From Hymenobacter nivis (lineage in GTDB: Bacteria > Bacteroidota > Bacteroidia > Cytophagales > Hymenobacteraceae), in NCBI RefSeq assembly GCF_006439025.1, contig NZ_RCYZ01000006.1, positions 297,655 through 361,654 of the forward strand: a stretch of 64,000 bases of DNA. Reading direction: 5' to 3'. Below, piece after piece: positions 1-8,882 of the stretch (position 1 is the first letter of the stretch; every line of letters begins with the position of its first letter). The notes below the pieces were generated by a model, which was not told where the DNA came from, did not search any database, and worked only from the letters and a program-made list of their open reading frames with translations. A program made the translations under genes and the position numbers.

Positions 1-330
1 ACCTACCTCGCGGCCCGCCGCGTGGGCGGGCCCGTCGAGCTGTTTCTGGTGCGGGCCTCGCCCTCGCCGCTGGTCAGCTTCCTGGGGCCCCAGCCGGTGA
101 TGGGGTCGCCGGCCGTTAGCAAAACCTTCGTTATGCCCGAAAAATGGTACCTGCGGCGCGCCAACGGCCAGCCCGTGCTCGTCAGCCCCAAGGACTTTGC
201 CACCCAGCTAGCCGCCTTCTTCGCCGACGACCCCGCCCTATCCAAGCACCTGGCCGCCAGCGACGAAGGCTACCGCTTGCCCGAGCTAGAAGCTCTGGTG
301 CAGCGCTACAACCAGCATGCCCGCCCCTAG
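1..330 (+). CDS. C-terminal part of a conserved hypothetical protein
   Basis: An open frame enters from the window edge and ends at the TAG at 328-330, giving at least 109 residues of a C-terminus. The codon use is typical of the GC-rich flank and the reading frame is clean. I recognise no catalytic motif. The end, with charged helical stretches (DFATQLAAFFADDPALSK), looks like a small soluble domain. The N-terminus lies outside the window, so a signal peptide cannot be judged. It converges with the response regulator gene, 17 bp away. Confidence 0.6.
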   Translation, partial: TYLAARRVGGPVELFLVRASPSPLVSFLGPQPVMGSPAVSKTFVMPEKWYLRRANGQPVLVSPKDFATQLAAFFADDPALSKHLAASDEGYRLPELEALVQRYNQHARP

Positions 331-347
331 CCGCCGGGCCCCTGCAC

Positions 348-974
348 TCAGAGCAATTGCTGCTGAGCGGCCAGGCGGATAAGCGCGGCGGTGTTGCCAA
401 CCCCGAACTTGGTGAGCAGGTTGCGGCGGTGGGTTTCGACGGTGAGAGCGCTCAAGAACAGGCGGGTGGCAATGTCGTGGCTGGTGAGGCCGTCGGCGAT
501 GAGCAGCAGCACTTCCCGCTCGCGGCGCGTGATGAGGGGCCCCGCGGCGGCGGCTGGCGCGGGGCGCAGCAGCAGTTCCTGCACGTCGTCGCTGAAATAC
601 TTTTTGCCGGCGTGCACCCGGGCAATGGCCTCGGCCAGCTCCTCGGGCGAGGCGTTTTTGAGCAAGTAGCCGGCCGCGCCCTCCTGCATCATGCGCGTCA
701 CGTAGCTTTTCTCGTGCAGCGTGGTGAGGGCCAGTACTTTTAGCCCGGGGTAGTCGGTGGTGAGGCGGCGGCACACTTCCAGGCCACTCTGGTCGGGCAG
801 GTTGATGTCGAGCAGCACCACGTCGGGGCGGTGGGTGGCCACGGCGGCGTAGGCTGCGGCGGCCGTGGCAGCGGTGCCCACCACGGCCAGGTGCGGCAGC
901 GGCTCAAGCAGCATCCGCAGGCCCGCCAGCACCAAGTGGTGGTCGTCCACCAGCACCACGCGAATCGGTTCCAT
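348..974 (-). CDS. NarL/FixJ-family response regulator
   Basis: A DNA-binding response regulator of 208 aa that should activate or repress genes after phosphorylation by a cognate kinase. The receiver domain covers about residues 4-120. It has the acidic pair D10-D11, the phospho-acceptor D56 in LLDINLP, and the conserved Lys near residue 107 (LLKNAS). A LuxR-type helix-turn-helix follows at about 145-205 (TRREREVLLLIADG then TVETHRRNLLTKFGV). It starts 3 bp after the histidine kinase stop on the same strand, so the two are almost certainly one operon and a cognate pair. Length is normal for the family. The regulon cannot be told from this window. Confidence 0.93.
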   Translation of the reverse strand: MEPIRVVLVDDHHLVLAGLRMLLEPLPHLAVVGTAATAAAAYAAVATHRPDVVLLDINLPDQSGLEVCRRLTTDYPGLKVLALTTLHEKSYVTRMMQEGAAGYLLKNASPEELAEAIARVHAGKKYFSDDVQELLLRPAPAAAAGPLITRREREVLLLIADGLTSHDIATRLFLSALTVETHRRNLLTKFGVGNTAALIRLAAQQQLL

Positions 975-977
975 AAG

Positions 978-3056
978 CTATTTACTGGTAAAGGGTTCGG
1001 TGGTGGAAGCCGTGGCCGTGGGGGCCCCGGCGGGGAGGGCGGCCCCGGCTACGGCCTCGGCTGGTAGCCGCAGCTCCAGGCTCACGGTGGTGCCCTGGCC
1101 GGGGCGCGACTGCACCTCCGCGGTGCCGCCCAGGTACTGGGCACGGGCTTGCACGCTGCGCAGGCCCACGCCGGGGGGCCGGGCGGCGGGGTCGAAGCCG
1201 CAGCCGTCGTCTTCCACCACCAGCTGCAGGTCGGGGCCGTGGCGCATGAGCTGCACCAGCACCTGCCGGGCGCGGGCGTGCTTCACCACGTTGGTGAGCA
1301 GCTCCTGCACCAGGCGGTACACGTCGGCCTCGGCGGCGGGGGCCAGGCGGGCGTCGAGGCCATAGGTCTGGAGCTGCACGCGCAGGGCCCCGGCCTGCTC
1401 CGTGGCGTCGCAGAGGTCGTGCAGGGCCTGGGCCAGGCCGAAGGCCAGCAGGGCCTCGGGCATGAGGTTGCGGGCCACCCGGCGCAGCTCGCCCACGGCG
1501 GCGTCGAGGTGGCCGGTGGCCTGGGCCAGCAGTTGGGCGGGCCCGGCGGGCAGGGCGTCGCGGCTGCGCGCCGCCCCCAGGTAAAACTTCACCGTGGCCA
1601 GCAGGCCGCCCAGCCCGTCGTGCAGGTCGCGGGCCACGCGGCGGCGCTCCTCTTCCTGGCCACGCAGCACCGCTTGGGTCGTGAGCAATACTTTTTCCTG
1701 GGCTTGCTGCTGCTGGGCCAGGCGCCGGCGGTGGCGCCGCAGGGCCCAGGCCAGGGCCCCGGCCACCGCCACCGCCAGCAGCAGCGCCAGGTACACGGCG
1801 GCCAGGCGGCGCTGCTGGCGCAGCACCAGCGCCTGGGCCGCCTGGGCCTGGCGCAGGGCGGCCAGCTGCTGGGCCTGTTGGCGGCTGCGGTAGCGGGCCT
1901 CCAGCTGCTGGGCCTGCTGGCGCACGGCGGTGCCGGCCAGCGAGTCGCGCAGCCCGTGGGCCCGCTGGGTGTAGCGCAGGGCGGCCCGCCACTGGCCGGC
2001 TTCTTCTTCGAGCTGGGCCAGGGCCCCCAGCGCGCCCACCAGTTGCTGGGGGTCGCCGAGTTGGGCGGTGAGGGCCAAGCTGCGCTGCAAACTGCTGCGG
2101 GCGTGGCCCAGGTCGCCGCGCTGGGCCTCCAGCTGCCCCAACTGGCCCAGCAGCTGGGCTTGGTAGCCCGCCGCGCCCTTGCGCTCCGCGTAGCCCAGGG
2201 CCCGGTGCAGCGCCTGCCCGGCCGGCTCTGGCTGCTGCACCAGCAAGTAGTATTGCCCCAGCGTGCCGTAGAATTCGCCAGCGTACAAGGTGTTGATGCT
2301 CAGTAGGGAGCGGGCGAATTGGAGCTGCTGCCAGGCGCTGTCGGGCTGGGTGCGCTGTAAGTGCAGGGTGGCCAGCTGCAAGTACACGGGCAGCAGCTCG
2401 GGCACGGGGCCGGTGCGGGCGCGCAGGGCCGCGGCCTGGCGCCAGTAGCGGGCAGCGCGGGCGGGCTGGCTCAGCACCAAAAAGCTGTTTCCCAGGTTAG
2501 CGTACACCGTGAGCAGGGTGGTGGATGCGGGCAGGGCCTCCAGGTAATCAGCGGCTTGTAGGTAGAAGCGGGTGGCGGCGGCGTAGGCCCCGCGGCGGTC
2601 GGCCACGTTGCCGCGGTTGTTGGCCACGGCCCCCAGCAGCTTGCGCAGGCGCGTGGCCGGGTGCTGGTGAAACAGGGGCCCAGCAATGGCCTCGGCCCGC
2701 TGGCTGTAGCGGTCGGCGCGGGCATTGTCGTGGCGGATGAGGGCCAGGGCGCTGAGTTGAAGCCAGCCGTGGGCCTGCCCATAGCCGAAGCTGGCGGTCG
2801 TGCTTAGGGATAAGGCCTGCCGGGCGTACTGCCCGGCGCGGGCCGTGTCGGTGGCGGCCAAGGCAATGGAGAGGCGCAGGGCGGTGAGGGCGCGGGCCGT
2901 GTCGGTGGGGGCGGTGCGCAGCGCGTGCCGCAGGCTGTCGGCGGCGGTTCCCGGGGCGGCCACCGCTGGGGCCCCACCCAGCAGCGCCAGCAGCAGCAGC
3001 GCCCATCGGGTGCGGCGGCGATGGGCCAAGCAATCAGGGAGAAAGGGGGCGGCCAT
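978..3056 (-). CDS. TPR-containing sensor histidine kinase (HisKA_3 type)
   Basis: A 692-aa sensor kinase in the inner membrane. A hydrophobic N-terminus (about 17-34) acts as signal or anchor. A long periplasmic region (about 45-390) consists of TPR-like helix pairs and a Gln-rich coiled coil. One transmembrane segment follows at about 418-439. The HisKA_3 dimerisation helix carries the phospho-acceptor H479 in RDLHDGLGG, and the C-terminal HATPase has N box ELLTNVVKHA, G1 DDGCGFD and GVGLRS. This layout is common in Bacteroidota NarL-type systems, where the TPR region is thought to be the sensory or docking part. The response regulator lies immediately downstream. The stimulus is unknown. 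Confidence 0.92.
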   Translation of the reverse strand: MAAPFLPDCLAHRRRTRWALLLLALLGGAPAVAAPGTAADSLRHALRTAPTDTARALTALRLSIALAATDTARAGQYARQALSLSTTASFGYGQAHGWLQLSALALIRHDNARADRYSQRAEAIAGPLFHQHPATRLRKLLGAVANNRGNVADRRGAYAAATRFYLQAADYLEALPASTTLLTVYANLGNSFLVLSQPARAARYWRQAAALRARTGPVPELLPVYLQLATLHLQRTQPDSAWQQLQFARSLLSINTLYAGEFYGTLGQYYLLVQQPEPAGQALHRALGYAERKGAAGYQAQLLGQLGQLEAQRGDLGHARSSLQRSLALTAQLGDPQQLVGALGALAQLEEEAGQWRAALRYTQRAHGLRDSLAGTAVRQQAQQLEARYRSRQQAQQLAALRQAQAAQALVLRQQRRLAAVYLALLLAVAVAGALAWALRRHRRRLAQQQQAQEKVLLTTQAVLRGQEEERRRVARDLHDGLGGLLATVKFYLGAARSRDALPAGPAQLLAQATGHLDAAVGELRRVARNLMPEALLAFGLAQALHDLCDATEQAGALRVQLQTYGLDARLAPAAEADVYRLVQELLTNVVKHARARQVLVQLMRHGPDLQLVVEDDGCGFDPAARPPGVGLRSVQARAQYLGGTAEVQSRPGQGTTVSLELRLPAEAVAGAALPAGAPTATASTTEPFTSK

Positions 3057-3356
3057 GGGGCGGCAAACATGCGCACAATTCGGCGAAAAGCCCGGGGCTT
3101 TCGGCGAAATACTGGTTTTCCGGTAGGGCCGATTACTGCTTTCCGGCGATTTCGGGGGCGGGGGCCGCCGGGCACCTTTGCAACGGTTCTCCTGCCCACT
3201 TTTTCAGCCCTTTAGCCCGTGCGCCCCGCCCCACCGCCGCCCCGCCCGGGGCCCCCGCCCGACGGGTTCGCCGGCCGCTGCCCGCCCCACCCACCGCCGC
3301 CTTCCAGCAGCTCAAAATTATCCCCATTCTTTTCCACATTTCCCTGCCCAATCGCC
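3057..3356. other. Divergent intergenic region
   Basis: This 300-bp spacer separates the kinase gene (minus) from the DUF3575-like gene (plus) and must hold both promoters. On the plus strand the octamer CACCTTTG at 3173-3180 resembles the Bacteroidota -7 element TAnnTTTG. No clear -33 TTTG sits 19-20 bp upstream of it, so the promoter call is weak. I see no hairpin or small gene. Confidence 0.3.
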
Positions 3357-3926
3357 GTGAAAAAGCTCCTCACCGCCGCTGCCCTAGTCCTCGCCGCCGG
3401 CTCCGCCTCGGCCCAGTCCAATATTGTCAAAGTGAACGTGCTGAGCCCGCTGGTGCACACTGGCTCGTTCTTCTACGAGCGCCAGCTCACCGTTGCCAGC
3501 AGCCTGGAGCTGGGGGGCCTGTTCACGAGCTGGACGGTGCTCGACACCAAGATTACCGGCTTCGCCCTCACTCCCGAGTACCGCTTCTACCTATCGGCTA
3601 ATAAACCGGCTTTGCAGGGCTTCTACGTGGGGCCCTTCCTGCGCTACCAAAACCTGACGCTCAAGAACGACTACGAGGCCTACGACGAGAACGGCAACGC
3701 CACCACCCAAACCAACGAGGCCGCCCTCAACACCTTCGGCGGGGGCGTGGTGGTGGGCCACCAATGGGTGTTTAAGCAGCGCTTCGCCCTCGATGCGTTC
3801 CTGGGGCCCTCCTACAACGGCGGCACGGTGAAGGAGAAGGACCCAAACGGCGGCGGCTCGTTCGACACGGCCGGGTTCAGCGGATTTGGGCTGCGAACGG
3901 GCATTGCGTTCGGCGTCGCCTTTTAG
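3357..3926 (+). CDS. DUF3575-like outer-membrane beta-barrel protein
   Basis: A predicted small outer-membrane barrel of 189 aa. I chose the GTG at 3357 because it begins a textbook signal peptide (VKKLLTAAALVLAAGSASAQ). The open frame upstream encodes only proline-rich, non-peptide-like sequence. After cleavage the protein alternates amphipathic strands (GLFTSWTVLD, GFALTPEYRFYL, GFYVGPFLRYQNL, GGGVVVGHQWVF) and ends in an aromatic residue (GIAFGVAF), as outer-membrane barrels do. The pattern matches my memory of DUF3575. Function is unknown; other small OmpW-like or OMP_b-brl families are possible. Confidence 0.72.
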   Translation: MKKLLTAAALVLAAGSASAQSNIVKVNVLSPLVHTGSFFYERQLTVASSLELGGLFTSWTVLDTKITGFALTPEYRFYLSANKPALQGFYVGPFLRYQNLTLKNDYEAYDENGNATTQTNEAALNTFGGGVVVGHQWVFKQRFALDAFLGPSYNGGTVKEKDPNGGGSFDTAGFSGFGLRTGIAFGVAF

Positions 3927-4015
3927 CCGGTGGCCCGTGTTGGGGGCCTAAAAAAACACACACTTGCTATCCTGGTAAATTATTTCATATCAATTACTTG
4001 ATTTCTCCCAGCGCC

Positions 4016-4924
4016 ATGAAAAAAGTCGTTTTAGTACTCGCCGCCCTGAGCCTGGCTGGAGCCGTTGCCGCCCAGGATACTGCCCCCCGCCCGGCCGCGC
4101 CCGCCCCGGCCCGGCCCCGGCTCTTCGATGCTGGCCAGCGCTCGGCTCCGGCCCCCGCCCGGGGCCGCGACGCCAGCCCGCCCCGCCCGGGCCCCGGCCG
4201 CGACCGTCCCAATTGGAACAGTGGCGGCTCCTACACTGTGCTCGACTTGGGCGGCCTGCTCGACGTGGTGCTGCACGGCCGCGATGCGTGGCGCAACTAC
4301 CCGGTGCCCCCCCGCCCCCCGGTGGCCGGCCCCCCGGTGGATTACTTCCGCCCCGCCACCGCCTTCAGCGGGCGGGTGGGCTTGAAGGCCGGCTTCAACC
4401 TGGCCACCGTGACGGGCGGCAACGCGCCGGGTAAGTTCTCGTACCGCGACGGCTTCAGCACGGGCGCGATGGCCGATTTTAGCCTGAACGGCTACCTCTC
4501 GCTGCACCCCGAGCTGCTGTTTTCGCAGAAGGGCGCGCGCTACGACGAAACCGACGCCAACGGGGCCCGCTTCGCCGGGAAGCTGCGCCTCAACTACTTC
4601 GACCTGCCCGTGCTGCTGCGTGCCCACGCCCCCGGCGGCCTGTTTGCGGAAGTGGGCCCCCAGCTGGGCTACTTGGTGGGACAGAAAACGGAATCGACCG
4701 AGTACGTGCCGGGCCAGGACCCGCGCGCCACCAGCCGCGTCGACATGGCCGGCACCCGCCGCCTCGAACTGGGCTACGTGGCCGGCGTGGGCTATCAGCT
4801 GCCGCAGGGCCTGGAAATAAGCGCGCGCTACAACGGCGGCCTCGCCGACCTCAACGACCCGGCCAGCGGCCCCGCCCTGCACAACGCGCTCATCCAACTG
4901 CAAATAGGCTATCTATTCAAGTAA
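4016..4924 (+). CDS. PorT-family outer-membrane beta-barrel protein
   Basis: A 302-aa exported protein. Translation should begin at the ATG at 4016 (MKKVVLVLAALSLAGAVAAQ, a clear signal peptide), not 18 bp earlier. Residues about 20-75 are a Pro/Arg/Ala-rich disordered linker. From about residue 125 the protein shows the outer-membrane barrel pattern of the PorT/OMP_b-brl_2 group: GRVGLKAGFNLATVTGG, LSLHPELLFSQKGARY, LNYFDLPVLLRAHAP, GLFAEVGPQLGYLVG, and a terminal strand ending IQLQIGYLFK. PorT itself is needed for type IX secretion, but this fold is shared by many Bacteroidota proteins, so the family name is not a function. Confidence 0.8.
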   Translation: MKKVVLVLAALSLAGAVAAQDTAPRPAAPAPARPRLFDAGQRSAPAPARGRDASPPRPGPGRDRPNWNSGGSYTVLDLGGLLDVVLHGRDAWRNYPVPPRPPVAGPPVDYFRPATAFSGRVGLKAGFNLATVTGGNAPGKFSYRDGFSTGAMADFSLNGYLSLHPELLFSQKGARYDETDANGARFAGKLRLNYFDLPVLLRAHAPGGLFAEVGPQLGYLVGQKTESTEYVPGQDPRATSRVDMAGTRRLELGYVAGVGYQLPQGLEISARYNGGLADLNDPASGPALHNALIQLQIGYLFK

Positions 4925-4965
4925 GCTAAGCGGCCGGCGCGCTCGTGGGGTTGCCGCCCGGGGCC

Positions 4966-7560
4966 CTAAAACCGGGCCCCCAGCACCACAGTTTTTTTGT
5001 ACTCGCGCCGCTCGCCGCCGGCGGGCCGGAACAGCTCAACGTGCAAAATGTAGTAGCCCACGGCCGCCTTGCGGCCCCCGTCGTCCAGGCCGTCCCAGGC
5101 CACGAAGCCGGCGGTGGGCAGGCTCTCGTTGCGCAGCAGGCGGCGGGTGAGGCGGCCCACGGCGTCGTACACCGTGATGGAGCCCACGTAGCCGGGCTGG
5201 TCAAGCTGGTAGTTAAGGGTGGTGAAATCCTGCTGGCCGTCGTCGTCGGGCGTGAAGACTTCGGGCACTACGGTCAGTTCCTGGCCGCCACCGGGCGCGT
5301 CCTGAGCCTGCGAGTTGGGGCGGCCGGGCGTGGCGTAGCCCACGGTGCCGGCCGCTGAGTGGAAGTTGCTGCCCAAGCTGGGGCCCTGCGCCCGGATGCG
5401 CTCCAGCGACACGCCGTCCTGGCTGGCGAGCAGTGGCAGGTGCAGGCTTTTGTTGTAGGCCAGGCGGTCAATTTCCTGCCCGCTGGCGCTGAGCAACACC
5501 GCCAGGCCGGCGTCGTCGGGCCAGGTGGGCAGGGCCCCCACGGCGAGTAGCGTGGCGGCATCGGCGCTGGTGGGGTACTGCGCCTGCACCGTGGCCGCAC
5601 TGGTGCTAAAGGCTACCAGCTGCCCCGGCGCCAGCACGTAGGGCCCCGGGCACATGGGCAGCCCCGCCCCGCCATCGCCCACCTGAAACCCTTGAATGTC
5701 AACGTATTTCTGGCTCCGGTTCAGCAATTCAATGAAGCGCACGGCCCCCACGCGGGGGTTGAACAGCAGTTCATTTACCACCACGTCGCCGGGCGCGGCG
5801 GCTTCGGGCAGGGCAAAGTCGGCGGCTTGGAGTGGGCCGCTGGCGTTGCCGGCGCAGTCGGTGGCGGTTTGCACCGTCAGAGTGGTGGGCCGGCTGGGCG
5901 CAAGCGCCCCGGCAAGCGTCAGGTCCACTACCCGAAAGTCGGGGCCCACCGGCGCGGCGCGGGCCACGGCCGGCGCGGGGGCCCCCAGGGCGTAGCGGGC
6001 GGGGTTGGCCGCGGCGGCGCTGTCGAGCTTTTCGGAGAAGAACAGGCGCACAGTGCGGGCGTCCACGGCCACGGCGCGGAGCAGGGCGGGCGGGGCGGCG
6101 TCGGGGTGCGGGGCCCCGGCGGCGTTGGTGCGGCCGGGGGTGCCGCCGCGCGGGTCGGGGCTGGCGGTCCAGTTGTCGGCCCCGGCGCAGAGGTTGGCGG
6201 GGTCCACCATTTCCAGGCTCCAGCCGCCGGCTTGCTTACGCGCGTCGCGGTACCAGGCGTCGGAGTACGCCACCTCGAACAGCACCCGGCCGCTGGGGCC
6301 CCGCAGCACCAGTTGGTCGCCGCCGTTGCTCAGCGCGGGGAAATTGGTGAGCCCGTACACCTTGCCAAACGGGGCAAACTGCGCCGCCCGGGTGGTGCCG
6401 CACACCACCGCGTACTGCCCCGGCAGCAGCCGCGCCGTGTCGGGAAACACGGCCTGGGCGGCGGTGCCCGTTTTGCCCAGCCGCACGCCGCGCAGGCTGA
6501 GGGTTTTGGTGGCCGAGCGGTTGTAAACCTCCACAAACTCCGACTCGGGCAGGCCCACCGCCGGCGTTTCGTCGGCCATTATCTCGGTGATAATCAAGTC
6601 GCCAAACCCCGGCGCCACCGGCAGCCCCGCGAAACTGGCCGCCAGGGGCCCCGGCGCCGCGTTGCCAAATAAGTCGGCCACCTGCCGCACTTCCAGCACG
6701 TTGGTCGCCGGCAAATCAGCCCCGAAGGTGAGGCGCACCACGGCCGGGTTGCTGGCCAACACTTCGGCCGCCACTGGCGCCGCCCCGCCGCGCAGCCGGT
6801 AGCTGGCCGCCAGGGCCCCCGTGGCCGGGTCCACGGCTTCGTTGCACACGGCGTCCACCCGGCGCGCATCGAGCGGCGTGGCCCGCAGCAGCAGGGGCGG
6901 CGTGGCGTCCACCGCGCTGAAATCGTCGAAGTAGAAGTTCTTCCCGTTGGTTGATGAATAGAGCAGGGCCACGCCCGCAGCGGCGCTGCGCTGGTAGGCG
7001 GCGTCGGTGGCCGGGGCCCCGTCGGCCACGAAGGTGCGGCCCCCGGCCAGGTCGCGCTCCAGCGTCCAGCGGCTGGTGGTGCTGCGGGTGATGCGTACGC
7101 GCACCAAGTTGTTGGTGCTGCTGGCCAAGGTGTTGGCCTGGCCGGTGATGAGGGCCACGGCGGTTTTCGCCGAGTCTTTGCGGAACAGCGTGAGGTTATC
7201 GGCGGTGCCGCCCAGGCGCACGAAGTAGCCGCTGGTGGCGGCGCTGCCCAGGTCGGGCCCCGAGGCCATCAGCCACACGTCGGCCAGGTTGCTGGCGCTG
7301 GTGGCCAAGCGCAGGTTGGCCCAAAATTCCCAGGTGGTGCCGGTGCTGGCGCGGCAGGGCACGGCCAGCTGCAGGCGCGTGCCGGTAGTGGCCGGGCCGT
7401 TGCTTTGCAGCTGGCCTTGGGCGTTGACGGTAAAGAAATTAGCGGTACCGGTCCAGGCGGGGTTAGCGGTAAAATTGCCGTCGGTGAAGTCGTCGCGCAG
7501 TTGGGCCGAAGCCGCGTGGGAAAACAATAAAAAAACGAAGAATAGTAAGATTTTCGACAT
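4966..7560 (-). CDS. Lamin-tail-domain protein with type IX secretion C-terminal domain
   Basis: An 864-aa cell-surface or secreted protein. The start at 7560 gives a clean signal peptide (MSKILLFFVFLLFSHAASAQ). The open frame continues to 8373 only as antisense of asd. The N-terminal 200 residues look like a laminin-G/concanavalin-like beta domain (DDFTDGNFTANPAWTGT). Two regions (about 255-400 and 500-680) resemble lamin-tail domains, with motifs such as DLIITEIMADETP, FVEVYNRS and VVNELLFNPRVG. Ig-like domains lie between them. The last about 90 residues (VFTPDDDGQQDF onward) are a type B sorting domain of the CHU_C/gliding-motility class, exported by the type IX system. The substrate is unknown; lamin-tail proteins are often near nucleases or in the cell wall. 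Confidence 0.85.
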   Translation of the reverse strand: MSKILLFFVFLLFSHAASAQLRDDFTDGNFTANPAWTGTANFFTVNAQGQLQSNGPATTGTRLQLAVPCRASTGTTWEFWANLRLATSASNLADVWLMASGPDLGSAATSGYFVRLGGTADNLTLFRKDSAKTAVALITGQANTLASSTNNLVRVRITRSTTSRWTLERDLAGGRTFVADGAPATDAAYQRSAAAGVALLYSSTNGKNFYFDDFSAVDATPPLLLRATPLDARRVDAVCNEAVDPATGALAASYRLRGGAAPVAAEVLASNPAVVRLTFGADLPATNVLEVRQVADLFGNAAPGPLAASFAGLPVAPGFGDLIITEIMADETPAVGLPESEFVEVYNRSATKTLSLRGVRLGKTGTAAQAVFPDTARLLPGQYAVVCGTTRAAQFAPFGKVYGLTNFPALSNGGDQLVLRGPSGRVLFEVAYSDAWYRDARKQAGGWSLEMVDPANLCAGADNWTASPDPRGGTPGRTNAAGAPHPDAAPPALLRAVAVDARTVRLFFSEKLDSAAAANPARYALGAPAPAVARAAPVGPDFRVVDLTLAGALAPSRPTTLTVQTATDCAGNASGPLQAADFALPEAAAPGDVVVNELLFNPRVGAVRFIELLNRSQKYVDIQGFQVGDGGAGLPMCPGPYVLAPGQLVAFSTSAATVQAQYPTSADAATLLAVGALPTWPDDAGLAVLLSASGQEIDRLAYNKSLHLPLLASQDGVSLERIRAQGPSLGSNFHSAAGTVGYATPGRPNSQAQDAPGGGQELTVVPEVFTPDDDGQQDFTTLNYQLDQPGYVGSITVYDAVGRLTRRLLRNESLPTAGFVAWDGLDDGGRKAAVGYYILHVELFRPAGGERREYKKTVVLGARF

Positions 7561-7668
7561 TAATAAGCGGACTAGAAGGGCATTAGCGTCGAATGTAAGC
7601 CATTTTTGGTGACCTTTGCCTGGCGCGTGCGTCATTTTGCGCGCCCCTTCAACCCCTTGATTACCTCC

Positions 7669-8664
7669 ATGAAACTTGCCATTGTGGGTGCCACCGGCCT
7701 GGTGGGCACCGAGCTGCTGAAAGTGCTGGCCGAGCGCCAGTTCCCCCTCACCGAGTTGCTGCCCGTGGCCTCGGCCAAATCGGTGGGCCAACTGGTTCGC
7801 TTTCAAGGCAAAGACTACCCCGTGGTGAGCATGGACGATGCCATTGCAGCCCGTCCCGACATCGCCATTTTCTCGGCCGGCGGCTCGGTTTCGAAGGAGC
7901 ACGCCCCGCGCTTCGCCGCCGTGGGCACCACTGTGGTCGACAACTCCTCGGCCTGGCGCATGGACCCCACCAAGAAGCTCGTGGTGCCCGAAATCAACGC
8001 CAATACCCTCACGGCGGCCGATAAAATCATCGCTAACCCGAACTGCTCCACCATTCAGATGGTGGTGGCCTTGAACGACTTGCACAAGGCTTATGGTTTG
8101 CAGCGTATCGTGGTGAGCACCTACCAGAGCGTGACCGGCACCGGCAAAAAAGCCGTGGACCAGCTCATGGAGGAGCGCGCCGGCCAAACGGCCAGCAACC
8201 CCGCCTACCCGCACCCCATCGACCTGAACGTGCTGCCGCACATCGACGTGTTCGAAGAAAACGGCTACACCAAGGAAGAGATGAAAATGGTGCACGAAAC
8301 CAAGAAAATCATGGGTGACAACAGCATCCGGGTGACGGCCACCTGCGTGCGCATCCCCGTGATGGGCGGCCACTCAGAGGCCGTGAACGTGCAGTTTCAC
8401 AAGGAGTTTGCCATGGCCGAGGTGCGCACCATCCTGCGCCACACCGCCGGCGTGGAGCTGGTCGACGAGCCGAGCCAGAACCTGTACCCCATGCCCAAAG
8501 ACAGCCACGGCCACGATGCCGTGCTGGTGGGCCGCCTGCGCCGCGACGAAACCCAGGAATGCACGCTGAACATGTGGGTGGTGGCCGACAACCTCCGCAA
8601 AGGTGCCGCCACCAACGCCGTGCAAATCGCTGAATACTTGGTAGCCAACAAATTGGTAGGCTAG
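7669..8664 (+). CDS. asd: Aspartate-semialdehyde dehydrogenase
   Basis: Converts L-aspartyl-4-phosphate to L-aspartate 4-semialdehyde with NADPH, the branch point to lysine/diaminopimelate, methionine and threonine. The 331-aa length fits the family. An N-terminal Rossmann motif begins at once (KLAIVGATGLVGTELL), the catalytic cysteine lies in NPNCSTIQMV, and the substrate-binding region VRIPVMGGHSEAVN and the C-terminal DNLRKGAATNAVQIAEYL are present. The ATG at 7669 puts the nucleotide-binding strand at residue 2, as expected. Upstream codons are not protein-like. It is divergent from the lamin-tail gene across 108 bp. Confidence 0.96.
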   Translation: MKLAIVGATGLVGTELLKVLAERQFPLTELLPVASAKSVGQLVRFQGKDYPVVSMDDAIAARPDIAIFSAGGSVSKEHAPRFAAVGTTVVDNSSAWRMDPTKKLVVPEINANTLTAADKIIANPNCSTIQMVVALNDLHKAYGLQRIVVSTYQSVTGTGKKAVDQLMEERAGQTASNPAYPHPIDLNVLPHIDVFEENGYTKEEMKMVHETKKIMGDNSIRVTATCVRIPVMGGHSEAVNVQFHKEFAMAEVRTILRHTAGVELVDEPSQNLYPMPKDSHGHDAVLVGRLRRDETQECTLNMWVVADNLRKGAATNAVQIAEYLVANKLVG

Positions 8665-8697
8665 GTTGCAGCGCCGCTTGGCAGTGCGTTGAAACGA

Positions 8698-8813
8698 GGT
8701 GGCCTGGCGAATTGCCCGAAGGGCTTTGTCGGGCCACTCTGGCTAAGGCCCGGGGCCCCTGTTCGAGGATAAAAGTGGTCTGGCGAAGCCCTGCGGGTAA
8801 TTCGCCGGACCAC
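8698..8813. repeat. Twin-hairpin intergenic repeat, copy 1
   Basis: Two imperfect palindromes lie in tandem after asd. The first has arms near 8698-8710 and 8729-8738 (GGTGGCCTGGCGA / TCGGGCCAC). The second has arms 8775-8787 and 8801-8813 (GTGGTCTGGCGAA / TTCGCCGGACCAC). They are separated by a GC-rich linker with CCCGGGGC. The same twin structure and linker recur at 62924-63036, so this is a dispersed repeat family rather than a simple terminator. It resembles REP/BIME elements in layout. Confidence 0.7.
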
Positions 8814-8882
8814 TCCCGTTTCAGGCCATTGCCCCGCTTTTTGCGCTGACAGCTGGCCAAAATCCACGCTACATTTAGCGCT

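Noticed and set aside
1149..2306. 385-codon plus-strand frame opposite the histidine kinase
   Set aside because: Gln/Gly/Ala-rich shadow of a high-GC gene; the minus strand holds all kinase motifs.
5692..6672. 326-codon plus-strand frame opposite the lamin-tail gene
   Set aside because: Shadow frame without recognisable domains or a plausible start.
7561..8373. Long N-terminal extension of the lamin-tail protein frame on the minus strand
   Set aside because: It is antisense to asd, has His/Gly-rich non-protein-like composition, and the signal peptide at 7560 marks the true start.
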